A DNA stretch of 64,000 nt, taken from positions 3,099,501-3,163,500 of the forward strand of contig NC_011146.1 of NCBI RefSeq assembly GCF_000020725.1. Direction: 5' to 3'. The translations under genes were made by a program, and so were the position numbers. The DNA is from Citrifermentans bemidjiense Bem. Its GTDB lineage: Bacteria > Desulfobacterota > Desulfuromonadia > Geobacterales > Geobacteraceae. Of the stretch, positions 49,291-58,931 are shown piece by piece (the first letter of the stretch is position 1; each line of letters opens with the position of its first letter). Under the pieces are notes generated by a model. The model was not told the origin of the DNA and ran no database searches. It saw only the letters and a list, made by a program, of their open reading frames with translations.

Positions 49291-50643
49291 ATGCCTAGCC
49301 AGAAATGGACGAAATCGAGCTGGCGTTCTTTTCGCGCCTTGCAGCAACCGGTGTGGCCAGCGGGATCGGCGCTGGAGGAGACGCAGAAGACGCTGTCCCA
49401 GCTCCCGCCGCTGGTGTTTGCAGGCGAGTGCCAGACCCTGAAGGCGCAGTTGGCCGACGCCGTGGAAGGTCGCGCCTTCGTGCTGCAATGCGGCGATTGC
49501 GCCGAGGATTTTTCGCGCTGCACCGGCCCGGACATCAGGGAGCTCTTGAAGGTGATCCTGCAGATGTCGGTGGTGCTCGCCTTTGCCGGCGAGAAGCGGG
49601 TGATCAAGATAGGAAGGATCGCCGGGCAGTACGCGAAGCCGCGCTCGTCCGACACCGAGATGGTGAACGGGACCGAACTCCCCAGCTACCGAGGCGACAT
49701 GGTGAATAGCCCCGACGCGAACCTGGAGGCGAGGACCCCCGACCCGCGCCGGATGCTGGAGGGATATTACCGGGCAGCGGCGACGCTGAACCTGGTCCGC
49801 TCCTTCACGCTCGGCGGGTACGCCTCGCTGGAGCGGGTGCAAGCGTGGCACCGCGCCTCGCTCGATGCCCTTCCGGCCGGGCAGAAGTACGAGGATCTGG
49901 TCCGGCAGATCTGGAAGACCATCAACTTCATGACCGCCATAGGGCTCGACCCCCAGCACACCCCGCAGTTGAACCAGGTGACGCTCTACACCTCGCACGA
50001 GGCGCTGCTGCTCGACTACGAGGAGGCGCTCACCCGGATGGATTCCACCAGCGGAGGGTGGTACGACTGCAGCGCGCACATGCTCTGGATCGGCGACCGC
50101 ACGAGGCAATTGGACGGGGCGCACGTCGAGTTCCTGCGCGGGGTGAGAAACCCGCTGGGGATGAAGGTGGGGCCGAGCTACGACATCGACACGGTGAAGG
50201 CCCTGGCGCAGCGGTTGAACCCGGACAACGAGCCGGGGCGGCTCACCCTGATCACCCGTTTCGGCGCCGACAAGATCGATTCCTACCTCCCCAAGCTTTT
50301 GAAAGAGATGAAGCAGGAGGGTTTCAAGGTGGTCTGGAGCTGCGACCCCATGCACGGCAACACCTACCAGAACGAGTACGGCCAGAAATCCAGGAAGTTC
50401 GAGGACATCCTGCGGGAGATCAAGAATTTCTATCAGATACACAAGGCAGAGGGGACCGTCGCCGGGGGTGTGCACCTGGAGCTCACCGGCGACCACGTCA
50501 CCGAGTGCACCGGCGGCAGCCGTCAGCTTTTGGACAAGCACCTGCACCTGAACTACCAGACCAACTGCGATCCGCGCCTGAACGCCGAGCAGAGCGTGGA
50601 GCTCGCCTTCGAGCTGGCCGAGATGCTGCACCCCTGCAAGTGA
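49291..50643 (+). CDS. class II 3-deoxy-7-phosphoheptulonate (DAHP) synthase
   Basis: A 450-residue plant/AroA(II)-type enzyme that condenses PEP and erythrose-4-phosphate, the first step to aromatic amino acids. Landmarks are FVLQCGDCAEDF (metal Cys), IGRIAGQYAKPRS, ELPSYRGDMVN, GMKVGPSYDID and WSCDPMHGNTYQNEYG. Length is normal. AGAGGT lies before the ATG. Single gene with its own terminator. Confidence 0.95.
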   Translation: MPSQKWTKSSWRSFRALQQPVWPAGSALEETQKTLSQLPPLVFAGECQTLKAQLADAVEGRAFVLQCGDCAEDFSRCTGPDIRELLKVILQMSVVLAFAGEKRVIKIGRIAGQYAKPRSSDTEMVNGTELPSYRGDMVNSPDANLEARTPDPRRMLEGYYRAAATLNLVRSFTLGGYASLERVQAWHRASLDALPAGQKYEDLVRQIWKTINFMTAIGLDPQHTPQLNQVTLYTSHEALLLDYEEALTRMDSTSGGWYDCSAHMLWIGDRTRQLDGAHVEFLRGVRNPLGMKVGPSYDIDTVKALAQRLNPDNEPGRLTLITRFGADKIDSYLPKLLKEMKQEGFKVVWSCDPMHGNTYQNEYGQKSRKFEDILREIKNFYQIHKAEGTVAGGVHLELTGDHVTECTGGSRQLLDKHLHLNYQTNCDPRLNAEQSVELAFELAEMLHPCK

Positions 50644-50676
50644 GACCGGGTGCAGCCTGACCCGCCTTCGGCACCT

Positions 50677-50718
50677 AAAAAAAACCTCCCCGGGCGCCAC
50701 GCCCCGGGGAGGTTTTTT
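50677..50718. terminator. bidirectional rho-independent terminator
   Basis: AACCTCCCCGGGCG pairs with CGCCCCGGGGAGGTT around CCA, with an A run on one side and TTTTTT on the other. It serves the DAHP synthase gene and the convergent lipoprotein gene. Confidence 0.9.
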
Positions 50719-50735
50719 CGCTGACTAGCAGTAGC

Positions 50736-52535
50736 TTAGTAACTTTTGCGAGCCGTCTTCTTAACCGTCGTTTTGACGGCCTTTTTCAGCGTCGTCCCCA
50801 AGGAAGGGTTGAAGTTGGACATTATGGCGTCGAAGGCGGTCTTATTGAAGTTGTAACCGGTCTCCATCCGCGGGACGTTGGCGTATTCCGCCTCACCTTG
50901 CCGGATCGAGCCGTTCACCTGAGCAAAGATGATCTTTTCCGGAGAGTAGTCCATGTATTGGGTGCGGTAGCTAAGCGGCACATCAAGCACCAGCACCGGA
51001 TAACCGGCAACGGGCTCGACTATCTTCCAGGTACCTTCGAGGCTGAGGGGTGCCCCCTGCCCGAAGAACTGCAAAGTGCCGCTGGTCCCGGAGCCAGAGA
51101 AGCGCACCGAGAGGTAACTGCCGATGTAAAGCCCGCCATAGAGCTGGTCGCCTGCGGCCGGGAACCTGGCAGGGATGTCGGAGACCTTGGCGACGTTCAT
51201 CAGCATGCTGTTGGGATAACCGCCCAGCCAGACGGAGTAGTGGTCGCTCTTGCGCGTAAAGGTCATCTTGTACGCTTCGGATCCTGCCGGGAAGGTGGCT
51301 GCCGGGTTGATGGGGGAGCTCTGTCTGGTCAGGAAGCTCGCGATCCCTTTGCCGGCCACGTCCATCTTGCTCACCGTGATGATCTCGCTGTCCCCGGTTT
51401 GGATGTTGGTCCAGGTGGCGGTGCCGTCGGCATTGAAAACCAGCTTGCCCGAAGATGCGTTGTCGTCTTCAGGCACCCACCCGGTTTTGGAGAGGACGTA
51501 GTTGTTGGTGGTATCGGTCGCTGCGGCCCAGCTCGAATTGAGCGTGTCGTAGCGGAAGAACTCCTCGGTCAGCGCATAGCCGTCGGTACCTTGGGCGCCG
51601 AGTTTCACCTTGCCGTACTCGTAGGTCACGGTGCCTAAGTCGTACTGCCTGTCCAAATAGAAGAAGCCGTCGGTCCCGAGGGCGGTCTGGAAGGAGCCGA
51701 CGACGGGAGCGGTCGCCGCCTGCGCTATGCTCGCCTGCAGCGCTCCCGCATTGCTGGTGTCGATGGTCACGGCCGTGGTGGCAAGGGCCGTCGGGTTGAA
51801 GCTGCCGCTGGCTTTGGCCGTGTCCACTTCGCTCGAGATGGTGTTAAGCTGCGCCACCACCTCGGAGACTACCATCTTGATGACGTCGTTCAGGTTGGCC
51901 GTGGGGGCTGCCGTCGAGATCGCCGTCATGTTGCTGCCGATCGCCGAAGCTACGACCTGCGCCACCATGCTCACCCTCTCGTATTCGAGGCTCGCTCCTT
52001 TTTTCTGGACGAAATCGTCGAAAAGGCTGGTGGCGTCGGCAACCCCCAGGTTGGTTTTCACCACAGCCTCGGCTGCGGCCACGTTCAGCACCGGGTTGGT
52101 CTCGATCTGGTTGTGGATCAGCGTGGTAAGCGGAGTGATAACCACCTGGCCGTCGGCTGTCTTCGGGGCGTTGGGTGGTGTGGAGAGGACGTAGCTGTCG
52201 GTAAGCGTGGTAGCGCTACCCCCCTCGTGGTTTTTGGTGACGGATGCTTCCGCGCGGACCACGAGGGCATGAGCCGCGAGCTGGGCGGCGGTGACCCCGG
52301 TAATAGTGTAGCTGCCGTCGACCGCGGTCATGGCGGTTGGTTCTCCGGTAGTGAACTGTTTGTCGTCGTTCAGATCCAGAAACACCCTGGCGTTTTCGAG
52401 ATAACCGTCGGCGACGACGCCATGTACGCTGTTCCCGGAGGTCACCCCCCCTCCTCCGCCGCCGCAACCTGCGGCAAGGAAAACGCCCAGTGTCAGTATC
52501 CCTTGTAACCCCCTCCTCAGTACGCGATAGTTCAT
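50736..52535 (-). CDS. large secreted lipoprotein, function unknown
   Basis: A 599-residue precursor. The lipobox LAAGC puts the lipidated Cys at residue 24, followed by a Gly run. Residues about 35-100 form a carboxypeptidase-regulatory/Ig-like module with an EF-hand-like DLNDDKQFTTGE that may bind Ca2+. The middle (about 100-290) is Ala/Thr-rich and helical; the C-terminal half is beta-rich (GTATWTNIQTGDSEI, LYGGLYIGSYLSVRFSG) and ends with a Lys-rich tail (LKKAVKTTVKKTARKSY). Likely attached to the outer membrane. No catalytic motif. Confidence 0.75.
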   Translation of the reverse strand: MNYRVLRRGLQGILTLGVFLAAGCGGGGGGVTSGNSVHGVVADGYLENARVFLDLNDDKQFTTGEPTAMTAVDGSYTITGVTAAQLAAHALVVRAEASVTKNHEGGSATTLTDSYVLSTPPNAPKTADGQVVITPLTTLIHNQIETNPVLNVAAAEAVVKTNLGVADATSLFDDFVQKKGASLEYERVSMVAQVVASAIGSNMTAISTAAPTANLNDVIKMVVSEVVAQLNTISSEVDTAKASGSFNPTALATTAVTIDTSNAGALQASIAQAATAPVVGSFQTALGTDGFFYLDRQYDLGTVTYEYGKVKLGAQGTDGYALTEEFFRYDTLNSSWAAATDTTNNYVLSKTGWVPEDDNASSGKLVFNADGTATWTNIQTGDSEIITVSKMDVAGKGIASFLTRQSSPINPAATFPAGSEAYKMTFTRKSDHYSVWLGGYPNSMLMNVAKVSDIPARFPAAGDQLYGGLYIGSYLSVRFSGSGTSGTLQFFGQGAPLSLEGTWKIVEPVAGYPVLVLDVPLSYRTQYMDYSPEKIIFAQVNGSIRQGEAEYANVPRMETGYNFNKTAFDAIMSNFNPSLGTTLKKAVKTTVKKTARKSY

Positions 52536-52558
52536 TGACTCTCCTTTTCTCGGGTTCT

Positions 52559-52580
52559 TTCAGGGCCTGCAGGCCCTGAA
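52559..52580. promoter_or_regulatory. 22-bp perfect palindrome in the lipoprotein leader
   Basis: The 22-base TTCAGGGCCTG / CAGGCCCTGAA (half-sites joined without spacer) is its own reverse complement. It lies 24 bases before the lipoprotein start. It could be an operator or an RNA hairpin; without a following T run it is not a terminator in the gene's direction. Confidence 0.5.
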
Positions 52581-52743
52581 GCAGAACTGCCTTTGATTTG
52601 CAGATCGAATACATCTATCGGTACCAGTGAGTGAGACATTAGTCTTATTTGACTGTACGACAACCTTCACATAGAATCATCCAAGCGTTCGCCGCACTTT
52701 TAAGCCAGACTCAGCCACTTCAATTCAATCCAAGGGAGCCCCC

Positions 52744-54222
52744 ATGAAGATAGAAACTTCTCGCCTGAACCCAATACAACATGCCACCGCAGCGCTCGTC
52801 ATCGGCTGTTTCGAAGACGCCAAAGACGACCTCTTCGCCGCCTGCGACAAAGAGCTCGACGGGTACCTCACCTCCCTTTTCGAAAGCCGCGAGTTTACCG
52901 GCAAGTCCGGCAGCTCCCTTCTATTGCACACCATGGGGAAGCTCCCGGCCCAAAGGCTCCTCCTGGTGGGGCTCGGCAAAAAGGGAGATGTCAAAGGGGA
53001 GCTTTTGCGCCGCGCGGCAGGAACCGCCGTTGGGGCGCTGCAGGGAGTCCGCGTCGCCAGCTTCAGCAGCGCACTGCACCTTTGCTGTCAATTACCGAAG
53101 GCGCTGGAAGCCGTCGTGGCGGGTACCCTTCTGGGGAGCTACAGGTTCGATCTCTACAAAACCAAGGATAAAGAGGAGCGCTTCCAGTTCGACTCCATGA
53201 CCCTGCTCCTTGGCGAAGAGAAGGATACCGGCGACACGCGTCTCAGGATCGAACAGGCGGAGCAGCTCTGCCGCGGGGTCTGCCTCGCGCGCGACCTGGT
53301 GTCGCACCCGGGGAACGTGGTGACACCCGGCTACTTGGCGCAAGAGGCGCAGGAACTCGCGACACGCCACGCACTGGAATGCAAAGTGTACGAACAGGAC
53401 GAACTGGAGTCGCTTGGCATGAATGCGCTTTTGGGGGTGGGAAAGGGGGCGGCCGAACCTCCGCGCCTGATCGTAGTCCGCTACCGGGGCGAAGGGGCCA
53501 AGGGGCGCCCGGTGGTGCTGGTCGGCAAGGGAATCACCTTCGACTCGGGCGGGATCTCCATCAAGCCGGGACCGGGGATGGAGGAGATGAAGACGGACAT
53601 GGCGGGAGCCGCGGCAGTACTCGGGACGCTGGAGGCGGCGGCGCTTTTGCAGCTGCCGGTGGACCTGGTCGGCGTCATTCCCACTGCCGAGAACATGCCC
53701 GACGGCAAGGCCTTCAAGCCCGGGGACGTGCTGGCCTCGCTCTCCGGGACCACCATCGAGATCACCAACACCGACGCCGAGGGGCGGCTGATACTCTGCG
53801 ACGCGCTCCACTTCGCCCAGAAGTTCAAGCCGGCTGCCATGATCGATCTCGCCACCTTGACCGGCGCCTGCGTGGTCGCCTTGGGGCACGAGGCGAGCGC
53901 CGTTCTCGGCAACGACCAGCGCCTGGTGGACGCACTGAAAAAGAGCGGGGACGAGACCGGGGAACGGCTTTGGCAGCTGCCGCTTTGGGACGAGTACGGC
54001 GAGGGGATGAAGAGCGACATCGCGGATATAAAAAACGCCGGGAGCAGGGACGGCGGAACCATCAAGGCGGCCTGGTTCCTGAAGCAGTTCGTGGGAGAGA
54101 CTCGCTGGGCCCACCTGGACATCGCCGGCACCGCCTGGAGCGACAAGGGGCGCCCCTACTCCCCCAAGGGGGCGACCGGGATCGGGGTACGCCTGCTGAT
54201 CGAGTACCTGCGGCAGAAGTAG
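52744..54222 (+). CDS. pepA: leucyl aminopeptidase (M17)
   Basis: A 492-residue cytosolic aminopeptidase that removes N-terminal residues from peptides. The M17 signature NTDAEGRLIL is present, with metal- and substrate-binding GKGITFDSGGISIKPG, MKTDMAGAAAV and LATLTGACVVALG. The N-terminal domain (1-170) is of normal length. PepA can also act as a DNA-binding accessory protein in other bacteria; nothing here shows that. AAGGGAG precedes the ATG. Confidence 0.96.
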   Translation: MKIETSRLNPIQHATAALVIGCFEDAKDDLFAACDKELDGYLTSLFESREFTGKSGSSLLLHTMGKLPAQRLLLVGLGKKGDVKGELLRRAAGTAVGALQGVRVASFSSALHLCCQLPKALEAVVAGTLLGSYRFDLYKTKDKEERFQFDSMTLLLGEEKDTGDTRLRIEQAEQLCRGVCLARDLVSHPGNVVTPGYLAQEAQELATRHALECKVYEQDELESLGMNALLGVGKGAAEPPRLIVVRYRGEGAKGRPVVLVGKGITFDSGGISIKPGPGMEEMKTDMAGAAAVLGTLEAAALLQLPVDLVGVIPTAENMPDGKAFKPGDVLASLSGTTIEITNTDAEGRLILCDALHFAQKFKPAAMIDLATLTGACVVALGHEASAVLGNDQRLVDALKKSGDETGERLWQLPLWDEYGEGMKSDIADIKNAGSRDGGTIKAAWFLKQFVGETRWAHLDIAGTAWSDKGRPYSPKGATGIGVRLLIEYLRQK

Positions 54223-54227
54223 AGGGT

Positions 54228-54968
54228 TTAGGGACGGCGGGGCCAGTGGTGCAGGAACACCGGCACCAGGGCAGAGAGGGCCAAAAACCCCATGGCGAGC
54301 ATGGATTTCCCGGACAAGAGATCCGATGCCTCATGCACCTGGCGCAACTGGGCCCCGGTAAAGGCGTAGATCGCGGAGCCGGGGAGCATGCCGGCGACCG
54401 TGGTCCAGGCGAAGGTCTTCAGCGGAATCCTGGTCATGGCAGCACCGTAGTTGATGACGCAGAAGGGGGCGATGGGGAGCAGCCGCAGTACCAGCAGGTA
54501 ATGCGGGCCGTGATGGGACATCTCCAGGTTGAAGCGCGAGAGCTGCTCGGAGAAGTGCCGCTGCACCCAGTGCCCCAGGAGGAAGCGTCCCGCCTCGAAG
54601 GCGGCCACCGCGCCGGCGGTCCCGGCTAGGGTGACGTATAGGGTCGCGGGAAAGGTCCCGAACAGCATCCCCCCCGCCAGGGTGAGCGCCAGCGCCCCCG
54701 GTAGAAAGAACGCCGTCATGAAGAATAGGGTCAGGAAAAACAGCACCGCCTTAGAGTAGTGCCTGTGCACCATCTGCAACAGGTAGTCCCTGTGCTCGCC
54801 GGCGTGCCGCACGCTGAACCCCTCGTCCTCCAAAAGCCAGATCGTGGCGACCGCAGCCCCCACCATAAGCATCAGGATGAACACCTTCATCGCCCTTCGT
54901 TTTCGACTCATCGCCGCCTTCCTGGCCGTTTCGGCCCGTCCCCGTCCGCCTCGCCGCAGCGTTGACAT
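54228..54968 (-). CDS. TVP38/TMEM64 family membrane protein
   Basis: An inner-membrane protein of up to 246 residues; an ATG at 54911 with AGGAAGGCGG before it may be the true start. It has five or six membrane segments and the DedA-related core GALALTLAGGMLFGTFPATL then LRLLPIAPFCVINYGAAM. The family is linked to lipid scrambling. It is convergent with pepA and close to an EEP and a PLD-type gene that also suggest membrane lipid work. Confidence 0.85.
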   Translation of the reverse strand: MSTLRRGGRGRAETARKAAMSRKRRAMKVFILMLMVGAAVATIWLLEDEGFSVRHAGEHRDYLLQMVHRHYSKAVLFFLTLFFMTAFFLPGALALTLAGGMLFGTFPATLYVTLAGTAGAVAAFEAGRFLLGHWVQRHFSEQLSRFNLEMSHHGPHYLLVLRLLPIAPFCVINYGAAMTRIPLKTFAWTTVAGMLPGSAIYAFTGAQLRQVHEASDLLSGKSMLAMGFLALSALVPVFLHHWPRRP

Positions 54969-55073
54969 CCTTTTCCTGCTGGGTACCCTATAAAAGTTTT
55001 TAATACTATATAAATTGCGCTCTCCTGCAAGAAACCTTCAGGACGAGCGGGGACCGGCGATGCGAGCCCACCC

Positions 55074-55814
55074 ATGTCACGTACCTTTTCCGTAATGACC
55101 TACAACGTCCACAGCTGTATTGGCACGGACCGCCAGCTTTCACCGCTCAGGATCGCCGAGGTGATCGACCGGTGCAACCCGGACATCGTCGCGCTGCAGG
55201 AACTCGACGCAGGGCTGCCGCGCACCGAGATGATCGACCAGGCGCACCTGATAGCCATGACCCTTGAAATGTCGTTCCATTTCCATTCCTCCATACATCT
55301 GAAAGAAGGGGGGTACGGCAACGCCATCCTGAGCCGCTCCCCGGTGCAGCTGATCAAGGCAGGCGCCGTTCCTACCGACCCGTTGCACCCATCCTTTGAG
55401 CGCCGGGGGGCGCTCTGGGCGGAGGTGGAGCTGCATGGCGTGAAGATCCAGGTACTGGCCACGCACTTCGGGCTGAACCGCGGCGAACGGGTACGCCAGG
55501 CCAGGGCCGTCACCGGCCCCGAATGGCTCGGCCACCCCGAGTGCCTGCCTCCGGCGGTTCTCTGCGGCGACTTCAACGCCCTCTTCGGCTCATCGGTGTA
55601 CCGGCTCCTTACCCGGCAACTGCATGACGTGCAGCGCAAGGTTAAGGGGCGCCTCCCCCGGGGGACCTGGCCCGCCCAACTCCCCTTCATGCGCATCGAC
55701 CACCTGTTCGTCACTCATAACCTCAAGGTTCGCAGTGTCAGCGTGCCGAGAAACCCGTTAACCCGGGTCGCCTCGGATCACCTGCCGCTGGTTGTCACGC
55801 TGGAGCTGCCATGA
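55074..55814 (+). CDS. endonuclease/exonuclease/phosphatase family protein
   Basis: A 246-residue metal-dependent phosphoesterase. Motifs in order are MTYNVHSC, DIVALQELDAG (metal Glu), the central HFGLNRGERVRQAR, CGDFNALFGS and SDHLPLVV (catalytic Asp-His). Members cleave nucleic acids, phosphoinositides or sphingolipids. It overlaps the next gene (phospholipase D-type) by 4 bases, an arrangement pointing to a shared role in lipid headgroup chemistry, as seen with cardiolipin synthase neighbours. Confidence 0.88.
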   Translation: MSRTFSVMTYNVHSCIGTDRQLSPLRIAEVIDRCNPDIVALQELDAGLPRTEMIDQAHLIAMTLEMSFHFHSSIHLKEGGYGNAILSRSPVQLIKAGAVPTDPLHPSFERRGALWAEVELHGVKIQVLATHFGLNRGERVRQARAVTGPEWLGHPECLPPAVLCGDFNALFGSSVYRLLTRQLHDVQRKVKGRLPRGTWPAQLPFMRIDHLFVTHNLKVRSVSVPRNPLTRVASDHLPLVVTLELP

Positions 55815-57334
55815 GCGTCTTGAAGCCGGGCCAGAACTGCATGGGGATCTATGAGGCCGACAGCACCGGCGTGCTGGTGGATGCTTGCGATTACTATCGT
55901 GCCTTCTACCACACGGCGCTCTCCGCCCAAAGCTACCTGCTCCTCGCCGGATGGCAGTTCGATTCCGAAGTGAAGCTTCTGCGCGGCAAGGAGGAGGCAG
56001 CCGCCGGAGAGGTGCGCTTCCTGCAGTTTCTGAACGCCCTGTGCCAGGCGAACCCGGCGCTCCAGATCTACATCCTCGCCTGGGACTTCAGCGCCGTCTT
56101 CTCGCTGGAAAGGGAATGGTTCCAGAACATCATCTTCAACTGGTCGGGAAACGAGCGCATCCACTTTCGTTTCGACTCCGTCCACGCCTACGGCGCCACC
56201 CACCACCAGAAGTTCGTCATCGCGGACGGCGTGCTCGCCTACGCGGGGGGGATGGACATCTGCTCCTCGCGCTGGGACGACCGACGCCACATGCGGGAAA
56301 ATCCGCTCAGGGTCGACGTGGACGGCACCCGGTACGGCTCCTACCACGACATCCAGACCTATCACACCGGCGAGGTTGTCGGCGTGCTGTTCGAGCTGTT
56401 CCGGCAGCGCTGGAGCGATTCCGGCGGCGCGCCGCTGAAGCTCCCCCAGGTGGGCGCCCTGACGCCGCAGGTACCGGTAAACGCCTTCATCCTTCCCGCG
56501 GGCCGCGTGGCCCTTAGCCTAACCGTGGCCCCGGCGCCTCAGACCACGCAGCGCAAAGTGAGCGAGATCCGCCGCCTGTTCGTGGACGCCATCATGTCGG
56601 CGGAGCACCTGGTCTACCTGGAAAACCAGTATTTCAGCTCGCAGGCCATCTACTGGACCCTGGTGGCGCGCATGACGCTTCCCGACCGCCCCCGCCTCCA
56701 GATCGTCATGATGCTCCCGGACCGTCTCCCTCTGACCGAGGAACTCTTCCTAGGGCTCCCCCAGATGAAGATGATCCGTTCGCTGCAGTTGGTGGCGGAG
56801 AAGACCGGGCACCAGCTGAGCGTCTACTCTTCGGCGGAGATGGACCACGGCAACCGCAAGATGACCTTCATCCACTCGAAGCTTCTGGCGATCGACGACC
56901 GCTTCCTCACCATAGGCTCGGCCAATGCCACCAACAGGAGCATGGGGTTGGATACAGAGCTGAACCTGAGCTGGGAGGCAACCGGCCCGGAAGATCCACT
57001 GGTGCCTGCGATCCGCAGGCTGCGCGGTTCCCTTCTGGCAGAACACGCAGGGCTTGCCGGTTCCGATGAAGAGGAGAAGTTCGCAGAGGTGGAGAACCTG
57101 ACCCGGCACCTGGAATGCATGGCCGACGACCACGAGGCGCGCCTTTGCCGGTATCAGGCGGACCCGACGCTTGAGAAGAGCGACTGGCCGGACGCGCTGG
57201 AGCCGATAGCACGGGTAGTCGACCCGGAGCAGCCCATCGACAACGAGTTTCTCTTCGAGAGCATCTCCAAGTCGGAGCTAGGCTCCTTCGCCAAGGGGAT
57301 CTTCAAGCTGAGCCAGATGATGATCGGCCTGTGA
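55811..57334 (+). CDS. phospholipase D-type protein (cardiolipin synthase-like)
   Basis: A 507-residue protein with two HKD motifs: HHQKFVIADGVLAYAGGMD (about residue 133) and HSKLLAIDDRFLTIGSANA (about 356), which together form one active site that transfers phosphatidyl groups or hydrolyses them. The N terminus lacks the two membrane helices of classic cardiolipin synthases, so it resembles soluble PLD-like enzymes found behind EEP proteins. ATGA overlap with the EEP gene. Product: phospholipase D or cardiolipin synthase; the choice is not possible from sequence alone. Confidence 0.88.
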   Translation: MSVLKPGQNCMGIYEADSTGVLVDACDYYRAFYHTALSAQSYLLLAGWQFDSEVKLLRGKEEAAAGEVRFLQFLNALCQANPALQIYILAWDFSAVFSLEREWFQNIIFNWSGNERIHFRFDSVHAYGATHHQKFVIADGVLAYAGGMDICSSRWDDRRHMRENPLRVDVDGTRYGSYHDIQTYHTGEVVGVLFELFRQRWSDSGGAPLKLPQVGALTPQVPVNAFILPAGRVALSLTVAPAPQTTQRKVSEIRRLFVDAIMSAEHLVYLENQYFSSQAIYWTLVARMTLPDRPRLQIVMMLPDRLPLTEELFLGLPQMKMIRSLQLVAEKTGHQLSVYSSAEMDHGNRKMTFIHSKLLAIDDRFLTIGSANATNRSMGLDTELNLSWEATGPEDPLVPAIRRLRGSLLAEHAGLAGSDEEEKFAEVENLTRHLECMADDHEARLCRYQADPTLEKSDWPDALEPIARVVDPEQPIDNEFLFESISKSELGSFAKGIFKLSQMMIGL

Positions 57335-57373
57335 TGAAACTAGGGGGAAAAACCGGAAAAGGAGGTACGGCAG

Positions 57374-57583
57374 ATGGCTGAAGATAAAGGGAAAACGGCG
57401 GTGGAAACGGACCGGCACGAGTGCGACGTCAGGGTGTGGTGCCCCTCCTGCAAGCGCTCGGACTACACGCAGGACGGGGACAAGTACCTCTGCGCCTCCT
57501 GCGGCAAGATCATGAACCTGCAGCACGAGATGCACCACGAGCATTTCCCCCACCTATCCGGCGGCGAAGACGAGATGAGCTGA
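57374..57583 (+). CDS. small zinc-ribbon protein (69 aa)
   Basis: A 69-residue soluble protein after AAAGGAGGT. It has a complete pair of CxxC knuckles, CPSCKRS and CASCGKI, 15 residues apart, with His in MHHEHFPHL. It should bind one zinc ion. It follows the PLD gene by 39 bases and may share its transcript. Function unknown. Confidence 0.65.
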   Translation: MAEDKGKTAVETDRHECDVRVWCPSCKRSDYTQDGDKYLCASCGKIMNLQHEMHHEHFPHLSGGEDEMS

Positions 57584-57604
57584 GCTGAGCCCCGTACGCC
57601 GGGC

Positions 57605-57637
57605 AAAAAACAACCCCCTCCGGAATGGAGGGGGTTG
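57605..57637 (-). terminator. rho-independent terminator of the M16 gene
   Basis: CAACCCCCTCC (57611-57621) pairs with GGAGGGGGTTG (57627-57637); on the minus strand it is followed by six T. It lies 20 bases after the M16 stop. Confidence 0.85.
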
Positions 57638-57656
57638 CTGGTTGAAGAGAAAGGGG

Positions 57657-58931
57657 CTAGCACGGCAGCCCCGGCCCTTCCCCCGACCCCACCGACTCGA
57701 CCCGCGGCACCACGTCAGCAAACAGAAGCCGCGCCATGTCCCTCACCTCCTCCGCGGTAACGGCGGCGATAGCCTCCAGCGAGACTCCCACCGGCTCGGG
57801 CGCACCCAGCAATGAGGTGGTGTTGGAGATCCTGCGCACCTGGGTCTCGCAGTCGTCAAGGGCCATGAGGCGCGCAGAGCGTATCTGCTCCTTGGCGGCA
57901 GCAAGCATCTCCTCGCTCACCTTCTCCTCGCAAAACCTCATCACCTCGCCGTGGCAGACGTCGACCGCCTCCTGGGCCCGGTCCGCGCTGGTCCCGGCGT
58001 AGATCATCAGTGCCGCGGAATCCGTGTAGGAGGACATCATGGAATAGACCGTGTAGGCAAGGCTGCGCCGCTCGCGGACCTCGCGGAACAGGCGCGAGTT
58101 CATTCCGGTGCCGAGGATCTGGTTGAACACGGCCAGTTTGTGGCGATGCTGGTTCCCCGCCGGCGGCAGCGGATACCCCATGTAAAAGAGGGTCTGCTCC
58201 AGTGGGCGCGGGAAATGCCTGTTCTCCCCTATGGCGCTTTGCCACCCCTGCTCCTGCTGTTTCACCTGCGGCGATCCGGTCGGAAGCGCCCCCAGGGCGC
58301 GGTCGGCCTGCTCCACCATCCGGTCGTGCTCCACGTTCCCCGCGACCGAGACTATGGTGGCGCTGGATAGGTAGTTGGAGAGCTTGTAATCCATCAGGCG
58401 GTTCCTTTCGATGGCCCCGATGCTCTCCGAGGTGCCGAGGATGGGGGAGCCAAGAGGATGCCCCTGCCAGAATCCCAGGTGGAACTGGTTGTAGATGAAG
58501 CGGCTCGGGGTGTCCTGGTTCATCAGGATCTCCTGCAGCACCACGGCGCGCTCCTTCTCCACCTCCGTCTCGGGAAGCCAGGAGTTGACGAACATGTCGG
58601 CTAGGATGTCGAAGGTCGCCGGGATGATCGAGGCGAGCGCGACGGCGTAGTAGAAAACCTCCTCCTGGCTGGTATAGGCGTTGGCCCGGGCGCCTATGCT
58701 GTTGAACTCGTCGGTGATCTGGTCGGCGCTACGGGTAGGCGTCCCCTTGAAGAGGAGGTGCTCTATGAAATGGGAGGCCCCGGCGCAATCGGCCGGCTCG
58801 TTCCTCGTGCTGCTGTCGTTCCTGATCCCGACCGCGGCGCTCTGCATGCCGGGGATCTGCTGGCTCACCACCCGGATCCCGTTGGAAAGGGTGGTCATGC
58901 GCACCTGGGGAGTACTTTGTGTGGTCGACAT
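57657..58931 (-). CDS. M16 family peptidase
   Basis: A 424-residue zinc peptidase of the mitochondrial-processing-peptidase/YmxG group. The inverted zinc motif HxxEH is HFIEHLLFKG (about residue 50) and the downstream Glu lies in the usual ESIGAIERNRLM region. Two M16 domains are visible, with the Gly- and Arg-rich SRLFREVRERRSLAYTVYSM loop in the second. These proteins degrade or trim peptides. AAGGAGCAACC precedes the ATG. It stands alone; the common PNPase neighbour is not in the window. Confidence 0.93.
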   Translation of the reverse strand: MSTTQSTPQVRMTTLSNGIRVVSQQIPGMQSAAVGIRNDSSTRNEPADCAGASHFIEHLLFKGTPTRSADQITDEFNSIGARANAYTSQEEVFYYAVALASIIPATFDILADMFVNSWLPETEVEKERAVVLQEILMNQDTPSRFIYNQFHLGFWQGHPLGSPILGTSESIGAIERNRLMDYKLSNYLSSATIVSVAGNVEHDRMVEQADRALGALPTGSPQVKQQEQGWQSAIGENRHFPRPLEQTLFYMGYPLPPAGNQHRHKLAVFNQILGTGMNSRLFREVRERRSLAYTVYSMMSSYTDSAALMIYAGTSADRAQEAVDVCHGEVMRFCEEKVSEEMLAAAKEQIRSARLMALDDCETQVRRISNTTSLLGAPEPVGVSLEAIAAVTAEEVRDMARLLFADVVPRVESVGSGEGPGLPC

